Shown here: piece by piece, positions 23,101 through 34,213 of the stretch
How positions within the stretch are numbered: position 1 is the first letter of the stretch
Layout: every line of letters begins with the position of its first letter
Source: Nectonema munidae
Taxonomy: Eukaryota > Nematomorpha > Nectonematoida > Nectonematidae
NCBI GenBank assembly: GCA_030549495.1
Contig: JAUIRK010000987.1
Span: forward strand, 806,001-870,000
Length of the DNA: 64,000 nt
Direction: 5' to 3'
The notes under the pieces: generated by a model
Database searches by the model: none
What the model saw: the letters and a program-made list of their open reading frames with translations, nothing else
What the model was told of the DNA's origin: nothing
Translations under genes and position numbers: made by a program

Positions 23101-26100
23101 CTAAAATATTAAGTGTTTGGTTAAATTCAGACAAAGAAATATCAAATTATTTAAAAGAGTAAAACTTAAGTAAAGTTTACTCATTTTTATGATTTATTAA
23201 TATAGAGTCACCCTCCATAATCCAGACGATTTTACCAATTCTGTTTCTTTCCAGAAGTCAAGGTTTCACGACTAATGAATATAAATTTTAATTAACTCAA
23301 CGTTTCCACGTTAGCAAATATTTTATCATTATATCACACATTTCATTTATTATTTTTAAATTTTGGCAATAATTGTATAAAAAAGGAAAAATTAACCCAA
23401 AAATCTTTTTGAAATATATAGCTTACATTTTTTTTTAAATAAATTCGTCTTTTTTATCTATGCTCATAATTATAAAGAATTGAAAAATATTATTTATGAA
23501 ATTCAATTTATTAGAAAAAAAACAATATTTTTTACGAAATAATCTGAAATTTTCTTCTGTTTTAAATTATCTTTATTTTGTTTGTGTAATAAATCTTTCA
23601 TAACACCTAGTTCTTGGATAATTTTTCATTCTTTTCATTTCCGTATGACGTTTAGGCGTATGCTTAACCCATTTAAGACCAAGCAAAGCAGACGATATCT
23701 AAAAAACGCAGACGATTTATATTCAAAGTCATTGAAAAAAGCAGACGAAGATGAAATTACTTATGTTCCAAAATAGGAACATTGGTCTTAAATGGGTTAA
23801 AATAAAGTATACGTGTGTCCAATGATTTTGATTTTTTCCTATATGATATTTTAATTCCTCATTTTCTGTTTCGTCTTCACTTTCATCAAAAATAATATAA
23901 AAAATTTTAATTTCATTTATATATTTTTTTAATAAAGTTTTAAAACTTAAAAATTGGCAAAAATGTAAAATATATAGTATTGAAAAATGATTTTTTTGCG
24001 TAGTGTAAGTTTCCTGATAAATATATAAAAGTTACATTTTGTTCCCGAGATTTTTGATCGGATAATGAAGTTTCCAGATTATTGAGTTCCGAATTATTGA
24101 AGTCCGACTATATATATAATATTATAATATCTATCTCTAACAAATACAACATTTTATTTAAACAAAAATTCGGATCACACGAGATTTATTTTTTTAATAG
24201 GATGATGTAAAATATTAGCTTAGTACTTTCTATGAAGTACATCCAGATATTTTGAGAACAAAGGATAGATATGAACTTAATCAACAATAAAATTGAGAAA
24301 TATGACTTAGAAAAGTTTAGGAATCTCATTCTTATACAAAGAACTGTATGCTGACTTCATGACAGTAAGTTACTTGAGAAAGTTTAGATAAACTGTCAAT
24401 TCTCTCACTAAAATAATTCGGTGAAAAAAGGTAATTTGCTGTTTGCACAAAGAATTTTTCAATGAATTTTATAAATTTTGAATCTTGTGAGCAGTGTATA
24501 AAAAATTGATATTTACTTCCAAATTTTAATAAAGTGTAGCAAGTGAATGTCGGTCATTAATGCTTTAGTTAAACGTTAAGAACACGTTTTGATTTTCAAT
24601 AGAAAATAAAGCCAGTGATAGAAAGTTATTTTGTATTGTCTTAGTTTAAAATGTTCAATTGACTATAAAAGTCATTTCAATCATATTTTTTGTACTTTTT
24701 TTTGATGACGACTTTATCATCGTTTTGCCAGATATAAATTGAGTCCGAAATAAAAGCTAATGTTTACATTATGCTGCAAATCAGTGACATCAAAACTAGC
24801 GAAGAAAACATAGAACAAATGCGTTTTTGTGATCTTTGGCCAATTCTTGTATGTTTAACGTGCATTTGATGATGTCGTCTTAAAGGAAAAATTTCATTCC
24901 TAATCAAAATACCTTTGTTCTCCAATTTTTTGATTATTTTCAAACACTCTGTCTCAATTTTACTTTGTTTAGTTTCCTTAGCCCAAATATCCATAGTGTT
25001 CTTTTTTTACCACCAAATAAAATTTATATTGGTAAAATAGAAATATTACTGTAAACATTGCTATCAGAATAAAATAAATTTGTGACGTTTACTAAGATAA
25101 AAATCTGTAATTTCTATAAGATTTTATTTTCATCACTCTATCAAAATAAATAATTATTTTACATGTCCTACAATGGTTATGTAATGCATTTTTTAAATAC
25201 GCCTAATAATACAGAATGCTTCTGGTTGCTCGGATCCGTTAAACGCACATAAAGTAATTTTATTTCCGCAGAATAAAGATAAGCAAATTAAAATTCAAAA
25301 AAAAATTTGCTAATAAACATTTCTAATATTCTAGATATTTGCTTTAAAAATTGTTTTTTTAAACTTCTTGAGTCCTTAATAAGGAAATTACTACGCTTTT
25401 TGATTTTATCTATGAAAGATCTTAAATCTTTTAAAATATCATATAAAAAAACTTGAAATTCCGTAAATCAAGTTTGCTGAAAAATGCACATTTTTATGTT
25501 GGTGAATTTCGAGAAAATTTCTTAGCCTACACAATTCTTTTTTTACTAAAACAACGCTAAGTGAAGAAGGGCTTACTCTTTGTATTTCTTGGAGAAATGA
25601 CTTTATATACAACGTTCGAGTTTGGTGAAGTTTTTTCTGGATCTAATTTTTTTGCTTTAAAAGGTTTTCTCACGATTTCATTGTTCGTGGCATAAAATAC
25701 TCCGTAATCATTTCCATTTTCACTTGTCAGCTCTTATAGAAGAAAGGAAAATGAGTAATATTGAAGATATTTTTGTTAAAAAACATTTTACCCAAATTCT
25801 TCTCTTTACAGCAAACGTTGATTCGAACTTTTGTGTTGTGACTTTTGCATGTTCCGCCTTCCATGTTAGTTAGCATTTCTTTTGATCCATTAGACGTTGC
25901 TTTAACATATAATTGAACATTTATACAGTATTCATGATATCACATGTATATTTTATAGAGAGACCAATTCAAGTCTTGAATATTTTTTTGGTCTTTCAAT
26001 ATTTTTACGTTTTATGCAAAAATAAAAAAATTTAAAAATAAAGAACAACACTGTTTTTAACAACATAATCTGAGAGTTCTTGGATCACCTCTTTTTATGC

Positions 26101-29100
26101 AAGGATTAAACTCTATTTCATTTTGAGGGACTATTAAATATAGAAAACAAAATATGAAGTAAATGTAACAATGAAGATATTCAGCTAAAGAAATCAACAA
26201 AATTTAGGGAAAAATTACAGCACAACAAAAACTGAAAAACGTATAACCTTTATTCATTATAAGTTTGATGTAATTATATCAGAATACCAACTAACAGACT
26301 AAACTCTTAACAGACTGGGAGTAGTTCAAAGCTGATTCTATAAGGAGGCCTAGATTATAAGAAGGTGTATATTCCTGGAATAGATTATACAAACCATTTT
26401 AAGTTCTAAGGTGTCCTTTTAAATTTGTTCTCAGCTATGCCAAGTAGGTAGTGAATATTGTAAAAGTTATATTACACATGTATTGCGTAATATACAAAAA
26501 TTAAATGTATCTGATAAATAATATTTTGACTAATTGTTTTCATGTTGAATAAAAAAAGTTTTTTGATATAATCTCTTACCATAATTAGATCAATAAATCA
26601 TATCTGATAAGGTGTGAAATTGAATGTTTAAAATTATATTAGCATCTGAAACCTTAAAATCATATTAAATTTAAAAAATAAAATTATCAACATTTAAACG
26701 CTCATATTTTTTCATATAATAAAAACACGGAAAAATTTAATCCAATTAAAAAAAACTAAGACAATTTGGAATTAAAAAAAGACAATTTAGAACTTAAAAT
26801 GGTTTATATTTTACTCTATAATTTAACTACACACCAGATATTTTATACGATTTTCTCTCGTTTTCTTTTAATAAAAAGTGTCATGTTAAATCAGAGGAGA
26901 GTAATCGAAATTTTATAAAATAAGTTCTATGGAATACATTTTCCATGGAGGTATACCACTTTTAAAATAAGTTGGTTTAATCTCTCAAATGATTTCCTAC
27001 CTCTGATTGTCTTTTCCTTCTTTGTTTTGCAGGAAAGAAAGAGGAACAAAATAGAGTCGAGGTTAATAGCTCGAATCCATATGAAAGGAGATGGAAAGGC
27101 TTAGGAATTGTATTTCACGCATTAAAGAGCATTATTGATATAGGGTTGTGAAAATTTGCTCATTATTGTGCGTTTGATCTTGACGGCAATCGTCGGATGT
27201 TGGATGTAAATATATTTAAGCGTTCATGGGAAGGGAGAGGTGAAAGAAAAGTAAAATACTTCTTTCATTGTTACACCACTAACCCAACTTCCTAAACAAA
27301 ACTAAGCAAACAACTCTACCACTTTAAAACACTTAAAACGCGAAATTAGGTAAAAACGCGTCATATAAGGGTACCATGTCTCGGAAATGTTGCATAATAT
27401 TTTGTGTAAACAACAATTCCCATTCATAGAGTTTCTTTCATATCATCATCGTAACAACGACGGTGGAGTTGCTTAATCATTTTCTTAGATATAGAAAAGC
27501 GCTCACACGACTTCAGGCGGAAGATTCCATAATATCACTCTAACTTAAAATGTTTACTTAAAAAGTCTTTCTTTAAAGTGCTATGATTGCAGAAAATTAA
27601 GTTTCAAAGATTGTGAAAAGTGTTGCAATTTGAATGCATAATTCGTGTATAGAATAAAACACCCCCTTTTTTCTTAGTAACTCTATTTAGGTGTTTATGA
27701 AGCAAGTGTCTTCTTCAAACTAAAATGAATTTTATATAATAAAAATTTATATATTCTGTACTTTTTTCGCAGGTTTAAATTTGGATTAACGTATATTTCA
27801 CCCTTGAAGTTGTAAAAATGGCCTTGAAGAATAAATTCTTTCTTAATTTTGCTATCAAAAGCAAAAAAAGGATGAGGTATTTAATTCTAATTGAAACATT
27901 AGTAAATGGTATTTAACATTTCAAATTCACTGTCTTGTGAGCAAAAAGTTTACTAATTGACCTTGAAATATTTTGAAAATTTAGATCCATTTTGTGAAAA
28001 ACACAAGCTATCGATCTGACTTTGAATTTTTCTATACAAGATAGGAATGTTTATTAACATAACTTCTCTGTGATAAGTATGGTAGATTTTAAGATCTAGT
28101 ACATATTGTAGCGACATATTCCAAACTGATATTCCCAATTTTTTCTATATAGCAGAACTCGGTATGATCTAAAAGAAAAATATTAAGTTTTAAATTCTTG
28201 TATATTTTACATGCTTCTTGCGAGGAGACATGATTAAAATAAAAAAATTATAGCAGATTTTACAAATAAAATGTTAATTATCACATTACACATTACAGTA
28301 TAAAATTTTAAGTTTTTGTTAAAGTTGTAGTGGCATTAAAAAATTTGAATTAATCACGAAGCTTTTTATAAAAAGCACAAATAAACATAAAAATTTGAAC
28401 AGTTTGTCTTTTTGCTTACATTGCTTAAGGCATATAAAATATTTTGTCTAATTCCACCAGCAGGTAGAAGGAGTTTTTTGAAAATCAAAATATTTTGTAT
28501 TATTTGCAAGTTCTTAAATTTCTATGTAACACAAAAATTGAATATCACAAAAAATGTCATATCAACTTTGTGATAAATTTGTCAATTACTCTTTCTTTTG
28601 TTTATAAAAGATAAATATAAAAGGGTTCTTTTAATTAGTACTTCTTTGTTCTTTCTCTTCAATATGTTAAAAAATTTATACTTTTTAAACGAACACTTTT
28701 CACTTTTATACCCAATTATTCTAAAATTTTCACAAAAAAATTAATTAGCAATCAAATGATTACAAATTTTCCATATTTCTTCAATGATTTTATTTATTTT
28801 GTTAATTACAAAACTTTTCACTTTAATTCTGCAATATCTTTTAATTGACTTAAAATATTATTATGTCAAAAACGCATGATAATTTAGTTAGGATTGCAAA
28901 AAGGCAAAATAGATCTAAAACTGCATTTATCTAAAAATTCCATCACAGGAAAAGAATTTGCGTATATTCATAATGAGTTCTTGTGGCAAATGTTTTTATT
29001 AAACAACCCAAGTTTTAGACCTAATCACGATATATAGTTTATATTCATATAGGATCTTTTGATGGAACTTTTTGAATCCAATTTTATCCCAATAGTTTAT

Positions 29101-32100
29101 TTTTCAAATCTGTTAAGCAAAGAATTTAACCATACTAAAACACAAATTCAAAGACAAAATCGTGACGTAAAAATCATTTCTACATGATTTAATATATCTA
29201 TATCTAAAATCATTGCCATACTATTAGTGAAATCCTATTGAGAGTGAGAGAAAATATGGAAAATGTAAAAGGCTACAAAATAAATCAAGAATTACATATG
29301 ATGTAATATTCATGCCCTCTTTGAAATTCAATTGCACTGGGAAGTGGTGATATTTCTCGAAACGTCAAAGTGTACTTGAATCTTTCTAAGGAAGAAGAGC
29401 AATTTAAGATGAGACGACTCTTTTCAGATCTTAAATCGATTCTGCAATTTTCATATTCATCCTTGGAAACCTATGTAGTAAAAGTGAAAAAATAGGATGA
29501 TAAAAAATATTTCATTCTATCATATATTCATCTAGAGATTGAAAAAATTAATTTTATGCAAAAAAGTATTTATTTTAATTTTCTTATTATAATCATAATA
29601 TAATTGAATGATTTATTAGTTAAATTCTATTACCATAAAAATAGAGTGATATTCTATTTCTTCCCTCGTTTTCGTAGAAAAGGGACAAATTATGTCAATA
29701 GAATCTCCAATCTGAACGTCAATCACATGGTTGGTATTCTCTCTGCTGAATCTAAATAAAAAATTTATTTATAAAATTCTATATTTTATACAAATGATTC
29801 AAAAAATAGAAATTCATTAAATTTCAATCAAATGGAAAATAGTGCATTATGTTTCTTTCTATAATGAACGAGCACACTGAATTAATATTTCTTTAGTATT
29901 GAACAACCTACAAGACGTGTTGTAAAATATGAAAATTGTAAATATAAATTTATGCATAATAAATATATTATGTGTATTATAGAATGAGATTGAATAAGTA
30001 TCTCTACATCTTTTACAAAATGATTGAGTTCAGCGCCACTTTATGTTTAAGAGTTTACATTTTTAGATAAATTATACAGTCAAGCATTTGCGTCTCTAAA
30101 AGTTAGACATTTCTTCTAACTATACGATGATATCATCTCTACATTCCTTACTGAGGTATTGGAAAAGAAATAATCAATCATATAATTTTATTTTATTTTT
30201 TTATTGACAAGCAAGGAATCTTTCCTTCACATAAATAAATATAATAAAATTAATTAATTTGTTTTTCTAACTTTTCAATAGGTAAGTGCATAAATTCCAT
30301 CAAGTTTACTTTTACTTTAGATCTGTAAGATGTGATATACGTTAAATACATTGGATAATGCGAGCACTACATTCATTTTTCATGCTTTCCTATATTGAAT
30401 ATTCACAAAAAATTCATTCTACTAAAAAATGCTATAAAATGGTCTGGGGCAAATTTCCTCCTGGACCCGTCACTCTGCTCCAAGAACTCCTCTCGCCATT
30501 TATCCAACTGTCATTTTCTTCAATGACGATTATCTGTATCTATTAATCATATAATTACGGAAAATATTGTATCCTTATTTGCATAAATTTACATATATTA
30601 TTTTTAAGTTTTATAATACATCTATTACATATTCTTTATTTATAATATACAGTAAAACCTGTCTTATTCCTCACCTGTCTATACCGACCACTCACCAACA
30701 TCTGGATTCAGTATATCGGGAAAAGAGTGGAATAAAACGCTCATTTTCAATGGGCTACATGTTTCACCATTATAAACAGCGTTTACTCTAAATAAATGTT
30801 ATTCATTTACTATATAATTAAAAAAAGACAAACAATATTTCTATATTTAGACACTTGGAATATTGAAATCTTTCAAAATTTCCCAGTTAGAGTCTTACGT
30901 TTTTACTTTTCGGAAATTTTTTTTAGAGAATAAAAAACCCTGGTGTTTTTTCACTTTTTTTTTAAAATTATTGAGATTTTTTCTATTTTTCTCGTATTCT
31001 TTGAAAGAAATCTATATTTTTGGGGTCTTTTCGTTTAGACGGCCACATCCAGTAATCACCATTTCGTCTGCCTTTTATAGTTAATTATATTTATTTATTA
31101 AGTTATTAATTAATTATAGTTATTAATATTATAGCAACCAGGGCAAAACTATACAATGCAGACGAAATGGTGATTACTTGATGTGGCTTGATAGTCTAAA
31201 CGGAAAGACCCTTTTTTTCACAAATTTAGGATAGCTCATATTTCTGAGTTCTCTATTCATAGAATATTTGATTGAGTCAATGAAAAAAGAATCAGCTCTG
31301 GTCGGTTAGTCATTGTAGGGCTTGGTCAAAACACTTTTATGGTGAAAAAGGTTTCAAAGTCTCAGAGAAATAGACACCGTTCTTTCCTCTGTATGGAGAG
31401 GGAGGGGTGCCGTTAAATTCATATGAGCTAACATCTCATGCTATGTGAAGTAGGAAGGAGCTTAAAGTCAAAACAATTATAGCATAGACTGAAAGACAAA
31501 TGAAAGGGTATTATTATATAATTGTGTTTTATCACATTTTCCCATCTATTGCTTTCCCTGTTAAGGACGTTGTCACGATGTTTCAATTACTATTTTTCCT
31601 ACGCAGAAGGCCGTCGAATTGTTCTTTCGCTTTGCTTAAGTCATTAAGTAGAGATATCAATTCCTTTATACCATGATACATATGGAAAACCCGACAACCA
31701 GATTATAACAACAAAGAAAAATTAGGCCATCCTCATTCGATGCTGACACATGTCGCTCTTATCTTCAACTTGAGGGAACACACTCAATTGGAAAACATGA
31801 TATATATATATATATATTGGAAACATATATATATATGAATATGAATAAAATATTGATGCTTAGAAGACGGGCATAGCGAAAATATTGAAAAATTTTAAAT
31901 TTTGAAAGCTCAGTTACAAAATTCGCGAATGACAAACTATTTTTTAATGGAGAAAAATAAAAGTTGTTGCATAATATTTTGTCTTTTATTTTTTAATAAA
32001 ATAATTTTTTTCTTTGCATATATAAATTTAAAGTTTTTAACATATGGGCTAAACAACCTGGTTTTTTTAATCCATATATATAAACATTTTTACTGGATCA

Positions 32101-34213
32101 AAAAATTCTTGATTGACTTGGAAAATTATAATTGAATCAAAATTATATAGGCTCAAAGTCATATGTCTTTACAGAAGTAGTAGTCATAGAAATGATAATG
32201 ACATAGTAACATTGTATTATTTGCTATTGTTTAAATTTAAAAAAAGAATTTTTATAATGGCTCCCATAATTTTATTAAAATTAACTTTGGGCACTAATAA
32301 TTTTATTTAAGGGTAAAATTATGCAATATATTAAAATAGCACAATAGTTTGATTTTTTGCAATCGATGTCAAAATATATTAAAATGTAAGCAAGCATATT
32401 AGTGAGATAGTTGTTGTTGGTTTTCTTAAAATTCAAAAACTTTTGAAGTTCGCTGAAAAGTAATGGCGCCCAAAAGATCTTTCTCAGCGCCAAAAATTAG
32501 CCCTTCGTTGAAGAAGAGCTGTAATGTAAGACTATTTTTAAAATTTAGCATAATTTAATATTCTATCCACTATAAATTGGAAAGCTTGGCAAAGCTACGG
32601 AGGCATTAAAATATGCGGAGATTGCTTTGACAAGAACACCGTGTATTTAATTGTAACGTTTTTTATGCGCCAATATCTTTAATTAAATATAAATATATAC
32701 TACATATATAATTTATTTTTTAGTTTTAAATATTGATGATACGTGTGTAACATCGATATAAAAATCGGTTATTCGATTTATATGAATAAATGGAGGAATT
32801 TGTTTGGCCATCTGGATATCCTGTGTGATATATAAATATGCATGCGCTTTCTTTCTATTGCCTTTCTTGGCATATCCTCCTTTCTCAAAACAGCATTGTC
32901 CCCTCCGCTGTGTCGAAAATCTAGCTTGGGTCTGACTTTTTGTTACATTAGGTACAACAAATCATTGCAAAAGTGTATATAGCCAAAATACTTGAACGCA
33001 TTTTCTAATTCAACCATGATTTTTAAACATTGAAACTATGGATCAGAATCATTCAACTTAGCTTAATGCTTCGTACATGGTACAAATAAAAGTCTTCTTT
33101 CACATTTCATTACCACATTCCTTTCATTTATACTTTAAATCTGGTTAACTGACTTTTCTTTTTTTTTAATTATTTTTTTAAGTTCTAATTTATCTTTTTT
33201 AAGTTCCAATGAATATTTTTTATGTTATAATTTGTATTTTTTTAAGTTCTTAAATGTCTTTTTTTTAATTCTAAGCGCTCTTTCTAAAAAATACAAAATT
33301 AAATTGAAAAAAACAATTTAAAAAAGACAAATTAAAATTGGAAAGAGAACATTTCAAACTAAAAAAAAAGACAATTTAGAAGTAAATATATAGTAGATGA
33401 CATAAGCATCCTTTTTGCTTATAAAATTGATGAAAGTTCTTTTATGTAAAAAAAATTAATTCCGTTCATCCAATATACAAAGTAGACTGTTTAAATATAT
33501 TTTTTAATAATTTATATGAAAAAAGATATTTGTTCTTTGGTCAAGAACGTTATATATATATATTTGATTTAAGGAACCTATTATTTTGCGACTGAAGATG
33601 AAATATTGATTCCATGTGCGAACTTGATAATGATAAATTAAGATTTATAAAAATGATTTACACTAATTTTAAATTAATTAAAAAAATTTTGTAAATGATA
33701 ATTTTTTTTTAAATAAAAATATTAAATTATATCTTTTAAAATTAACTAATTAAATATTCTAGCAATTAACTAACTATAGTTTTAGTTAAACTATTACTTG
33801 CTAGCATTTTAAAGAGATTAAATACTTCATAGTCTTTGTTAGTGAGATTGTTTAATATAAAATGATATTAGCGGATTATTTTGACATCCACTTTTACTCG
33901 TTTCTGTGTTAAATTCTATAAATTCAGAGAAAATAGAATACTTCCATTCTATTTATTCATGCCTTAAAATTTATGTGAACTTTTTAAGGAAAAAATTGTC
34001 TCCATTAAACTTAAAGATATTTCATTCTGTATAGAAGCATTTAAAAGGACATTTAAAAAACGGGTTGTTATGAAGAGTGCTAGGCATTTTTTTATAGAAT
34101 ATTAAAATTAAATTAACTTACATTGGATTCAACTTGTACCAATAAATTGGAAGAATTAAGCTGACTCTTTGAAAGCAAAATAGAATAAAGATTGTGCGTA
34201 TACAATATCTCAT
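22961..34213 (-). CDS. Efn: Ephrin gene 1 (six exons, probable GPI-anchored ephrin)
   Basis: Ephrins are cell-surface ligands of Eph receptor tyrosine kinases and act in contact-dependent guidance. The exons (34122-34213, 29634-29751, 29296-29470, 25792-25899, 25577-25732, 22961-23100) join in frame with GT-AG introns of 4370, 163, 3396, 59 and 2476 bp. The protein is about 262 residues: signal peptide (~1-20), PIYWYKLNP (22-30), VQIGDSIDIICPF (43-55), YMV-type FMVSKDEYENCRI (69-81), LNC (92-94), YTLTFREISPLPSAIEF (103-119), HEYYIISTSNGS (123-134), GGTCKSHNTKVRINVCC (144-160), a ~77-residue linker, and a hydrophobic tail. The receptor-binding-domain cysteines are present. The C-terminus has small residues followed by a basic spacer and hydrophobic stretch, as in GPI signals, with no cytoplasmic PDZ-binding tail as in transmembrane ephrin-Bs. 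The receptor-binding domain is certain; the last exon is the least certain part. Confidence 0.93.
23201..24111. mobile_element. pogo-like non-autonomous element in ephrin intron 5
   Basis: The left end TAGAGTCACCCTCCATAATC and, on the other strand, the right end TAGTCGGACTTCAATAATTC are imperfect inverted repeats. They resemble pogo/Tigger termini (CAGT-GGACCTC-ATAATCCG). Both ends lie in TA-rich flanks, so a TA target duplication is possible but not decisive. No transposase frame is visible. A TTAA MITE (23668-23796) is nested inside. Confidence 0.55.
23668..23796. mobile_element. Short TTAA MITE, copy M2
   Basis: CCCATTTAAGACCAA and TTGGTCTTAAATGGG are perfect 15-base inverted ends, flanked by TTAA on both sides (23664-23667 and 23797-23800). 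The body repeats AGCAGACGA. This is the best preserved of the short TTAA elements, so it looks recent. The frame at 23582-23776 is accidental. Confidence 0.85.
24764..24948 (-). CDS. Alternative terminal exon candidate for ephrin gene 1
   Basis: Starting after AATTGAGACAG, one base from exon 5 plus AG gives AAG. The frame then runs 61 codons to TAA, ending QKRICSMFSSLVLMSLICSIM, another basic-then-hydrophobic C-terminus. The open frame itself extends back to an ATG at 24988. The acceptor lacks a pyrimidine tract, so it is weaker than exon 6. If used, it would give a 277-residue ephrin. It could also be an unrelated open frame in the intron. Confidence 0.35.
25577..25732 (-). CDS. Efn: Ephrin gene 1, exon 5 (linker)
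   Basis: The acceptor TTTCCTTTCTTCTATAAG has a good pyrimidine tract and the donor is A|GTAAGC. The G left by exon 4 gives GAG, and the frame stays open for 52 codons (SENGNDYGVFYATNNEIVRK, then KTSPNSNVVYKVISP). This is the stalk between receptor-binding domain and membrane anchor, a region poorly conserved among ephrins. Confidence 0.85.
25792..25899 (-). CDS. Efn: Ephrin gene 1, exon 4
   Basis: The acceptor is ATATGTTAAAG and the donor is TTTGG|GTAAAA. The T from exon 3 makes TCA, giving STSNGSKEMLTNMEGGTCKS and then HNTKVRINVCC. This is the C-terminal strand region of the ephrin receptor-binding domain, with its GG-x-C and terminal cysteine pair. A 59-bp intron separates it from exon 5. 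Confidence 0.93.
29296..29470 (-). CDS. Efn: Ephrin gene 1, exon 3 (core of receptor-binding domain)
   Basis: The acceptor is TACTACATAG and the donor is ATCATAT|GTAATT. The 58 codons include VSKDEYENCRI, LILNCSSSLERFKYTLTF and AIEFQRGHEYYII. Order and spacing match known ephrin ectodomains, including the two internal cysteines. The donor is not a perfect consensus, but phase 1 is required by exon 4. Confidence 0.95.
29634..29751 (-). CDS. Efn: Ephrin gene 1, exon 2
   Basis: The acceptor is TTTTTTATTTAG and the donor is ATG|GTAATA. The 40 codons, the first split with exon 1, read FSRENTNHVIDVQIGDSIDI, then ICPF and EIEYHSIFM. The NxNHVIDV and GDxIDIICP segments are strong ephrin signatures. 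Confidence 0.95.
30425..30541 (-). other. Exon-like open stretch in ephrin intron 1
   Basis: After ATGATTAATAG the minus strand is open (IVIEENDSWINGERSSWS, then VTGPGGNLPQTIL) to a stop. It has higher GC than its surroundings. It does not resemble ephrin and no donor fits well. It may be a chance frame, a cryptic exon or a transposon scrap. Confidence 0.15.
30652..30735 (+). mobile_element. Possible pogo/Tigger-type left end
   Basis: TACAGTAAAACCTGTCTTAT and the following TATACCGACCACTC resemble the CAGTAAAACCTC start of pogo/Tigger elements. The opposite end was not found. It lies in ephrin intron 1. Confidence 0.35.
31023..31211. mobile_element. 189-bp inverted-repeat element in ephrin intron 1
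   Basis: The left arm GGGTCTTTTCGTTTAGAC plus CACATCCAGTAATCACCATT pairs with a right arm ending CTAAACGGAAAGACCC. The ~50-bp arms hold a shared ATCACCATTTCGTCTGC block. The centre is AT-rich. No clear target duplication, so the superfamily is open. No coding capacity. Confidence 0.75.
31220..34120. other. Ephrin gene 1 intron 1, upstream part
   Basis: AT-rich intron with a TA microsatellite (31801-31835), a locally less AT-rich block at 31250-31760, and a palindromic short-unit array at 33165-33385, listed separately. No other exon was recognised. Confidence 0.5.
33165..33385. repeat. Palindromic array of ~20-bp T-rich/A-rich units
   Basis: The left half repeats TTTTTTAAGTTCTAATTT and TTTTTTAAGTTCC-type units. 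The right half carries the complement (AAAAAGACAAATTAAAATTG, AAAAAAGACAATTTAGAA). Similar A-rich units occur at 26745-26800, 36030-36090 and, inverted, 36625-36720. Confidence 0.5.
34122..34213 (-). CDS. Efn: Ephrin gene 1, exon 1 (signal peptide)
   Basis: The minus-strand ATG at 34213 opens MRYCIRTIFILFCFQRVSLI, a short signal peptide, then LPIYWYKLNP and a perfect donor AAT|GTAAGT. The two leftover bases join the A of exon 2 to give Ile, restoring the ephrin N-terminal motif YW-x3-NPIF. No in-frame ATG further upstream was seen. 5' UTR exons and promoter were not located. Confidence 0.92.

Noticed and set aside
26040-26130. Minus-strand stretch after TTTAATAG tested as ephrin exon 4
   Set aside because: It opens in the right phase, but the true exon at 25792-25899 carries the STSNGS and GG-x-C motifs and joins exon 5 correctly.
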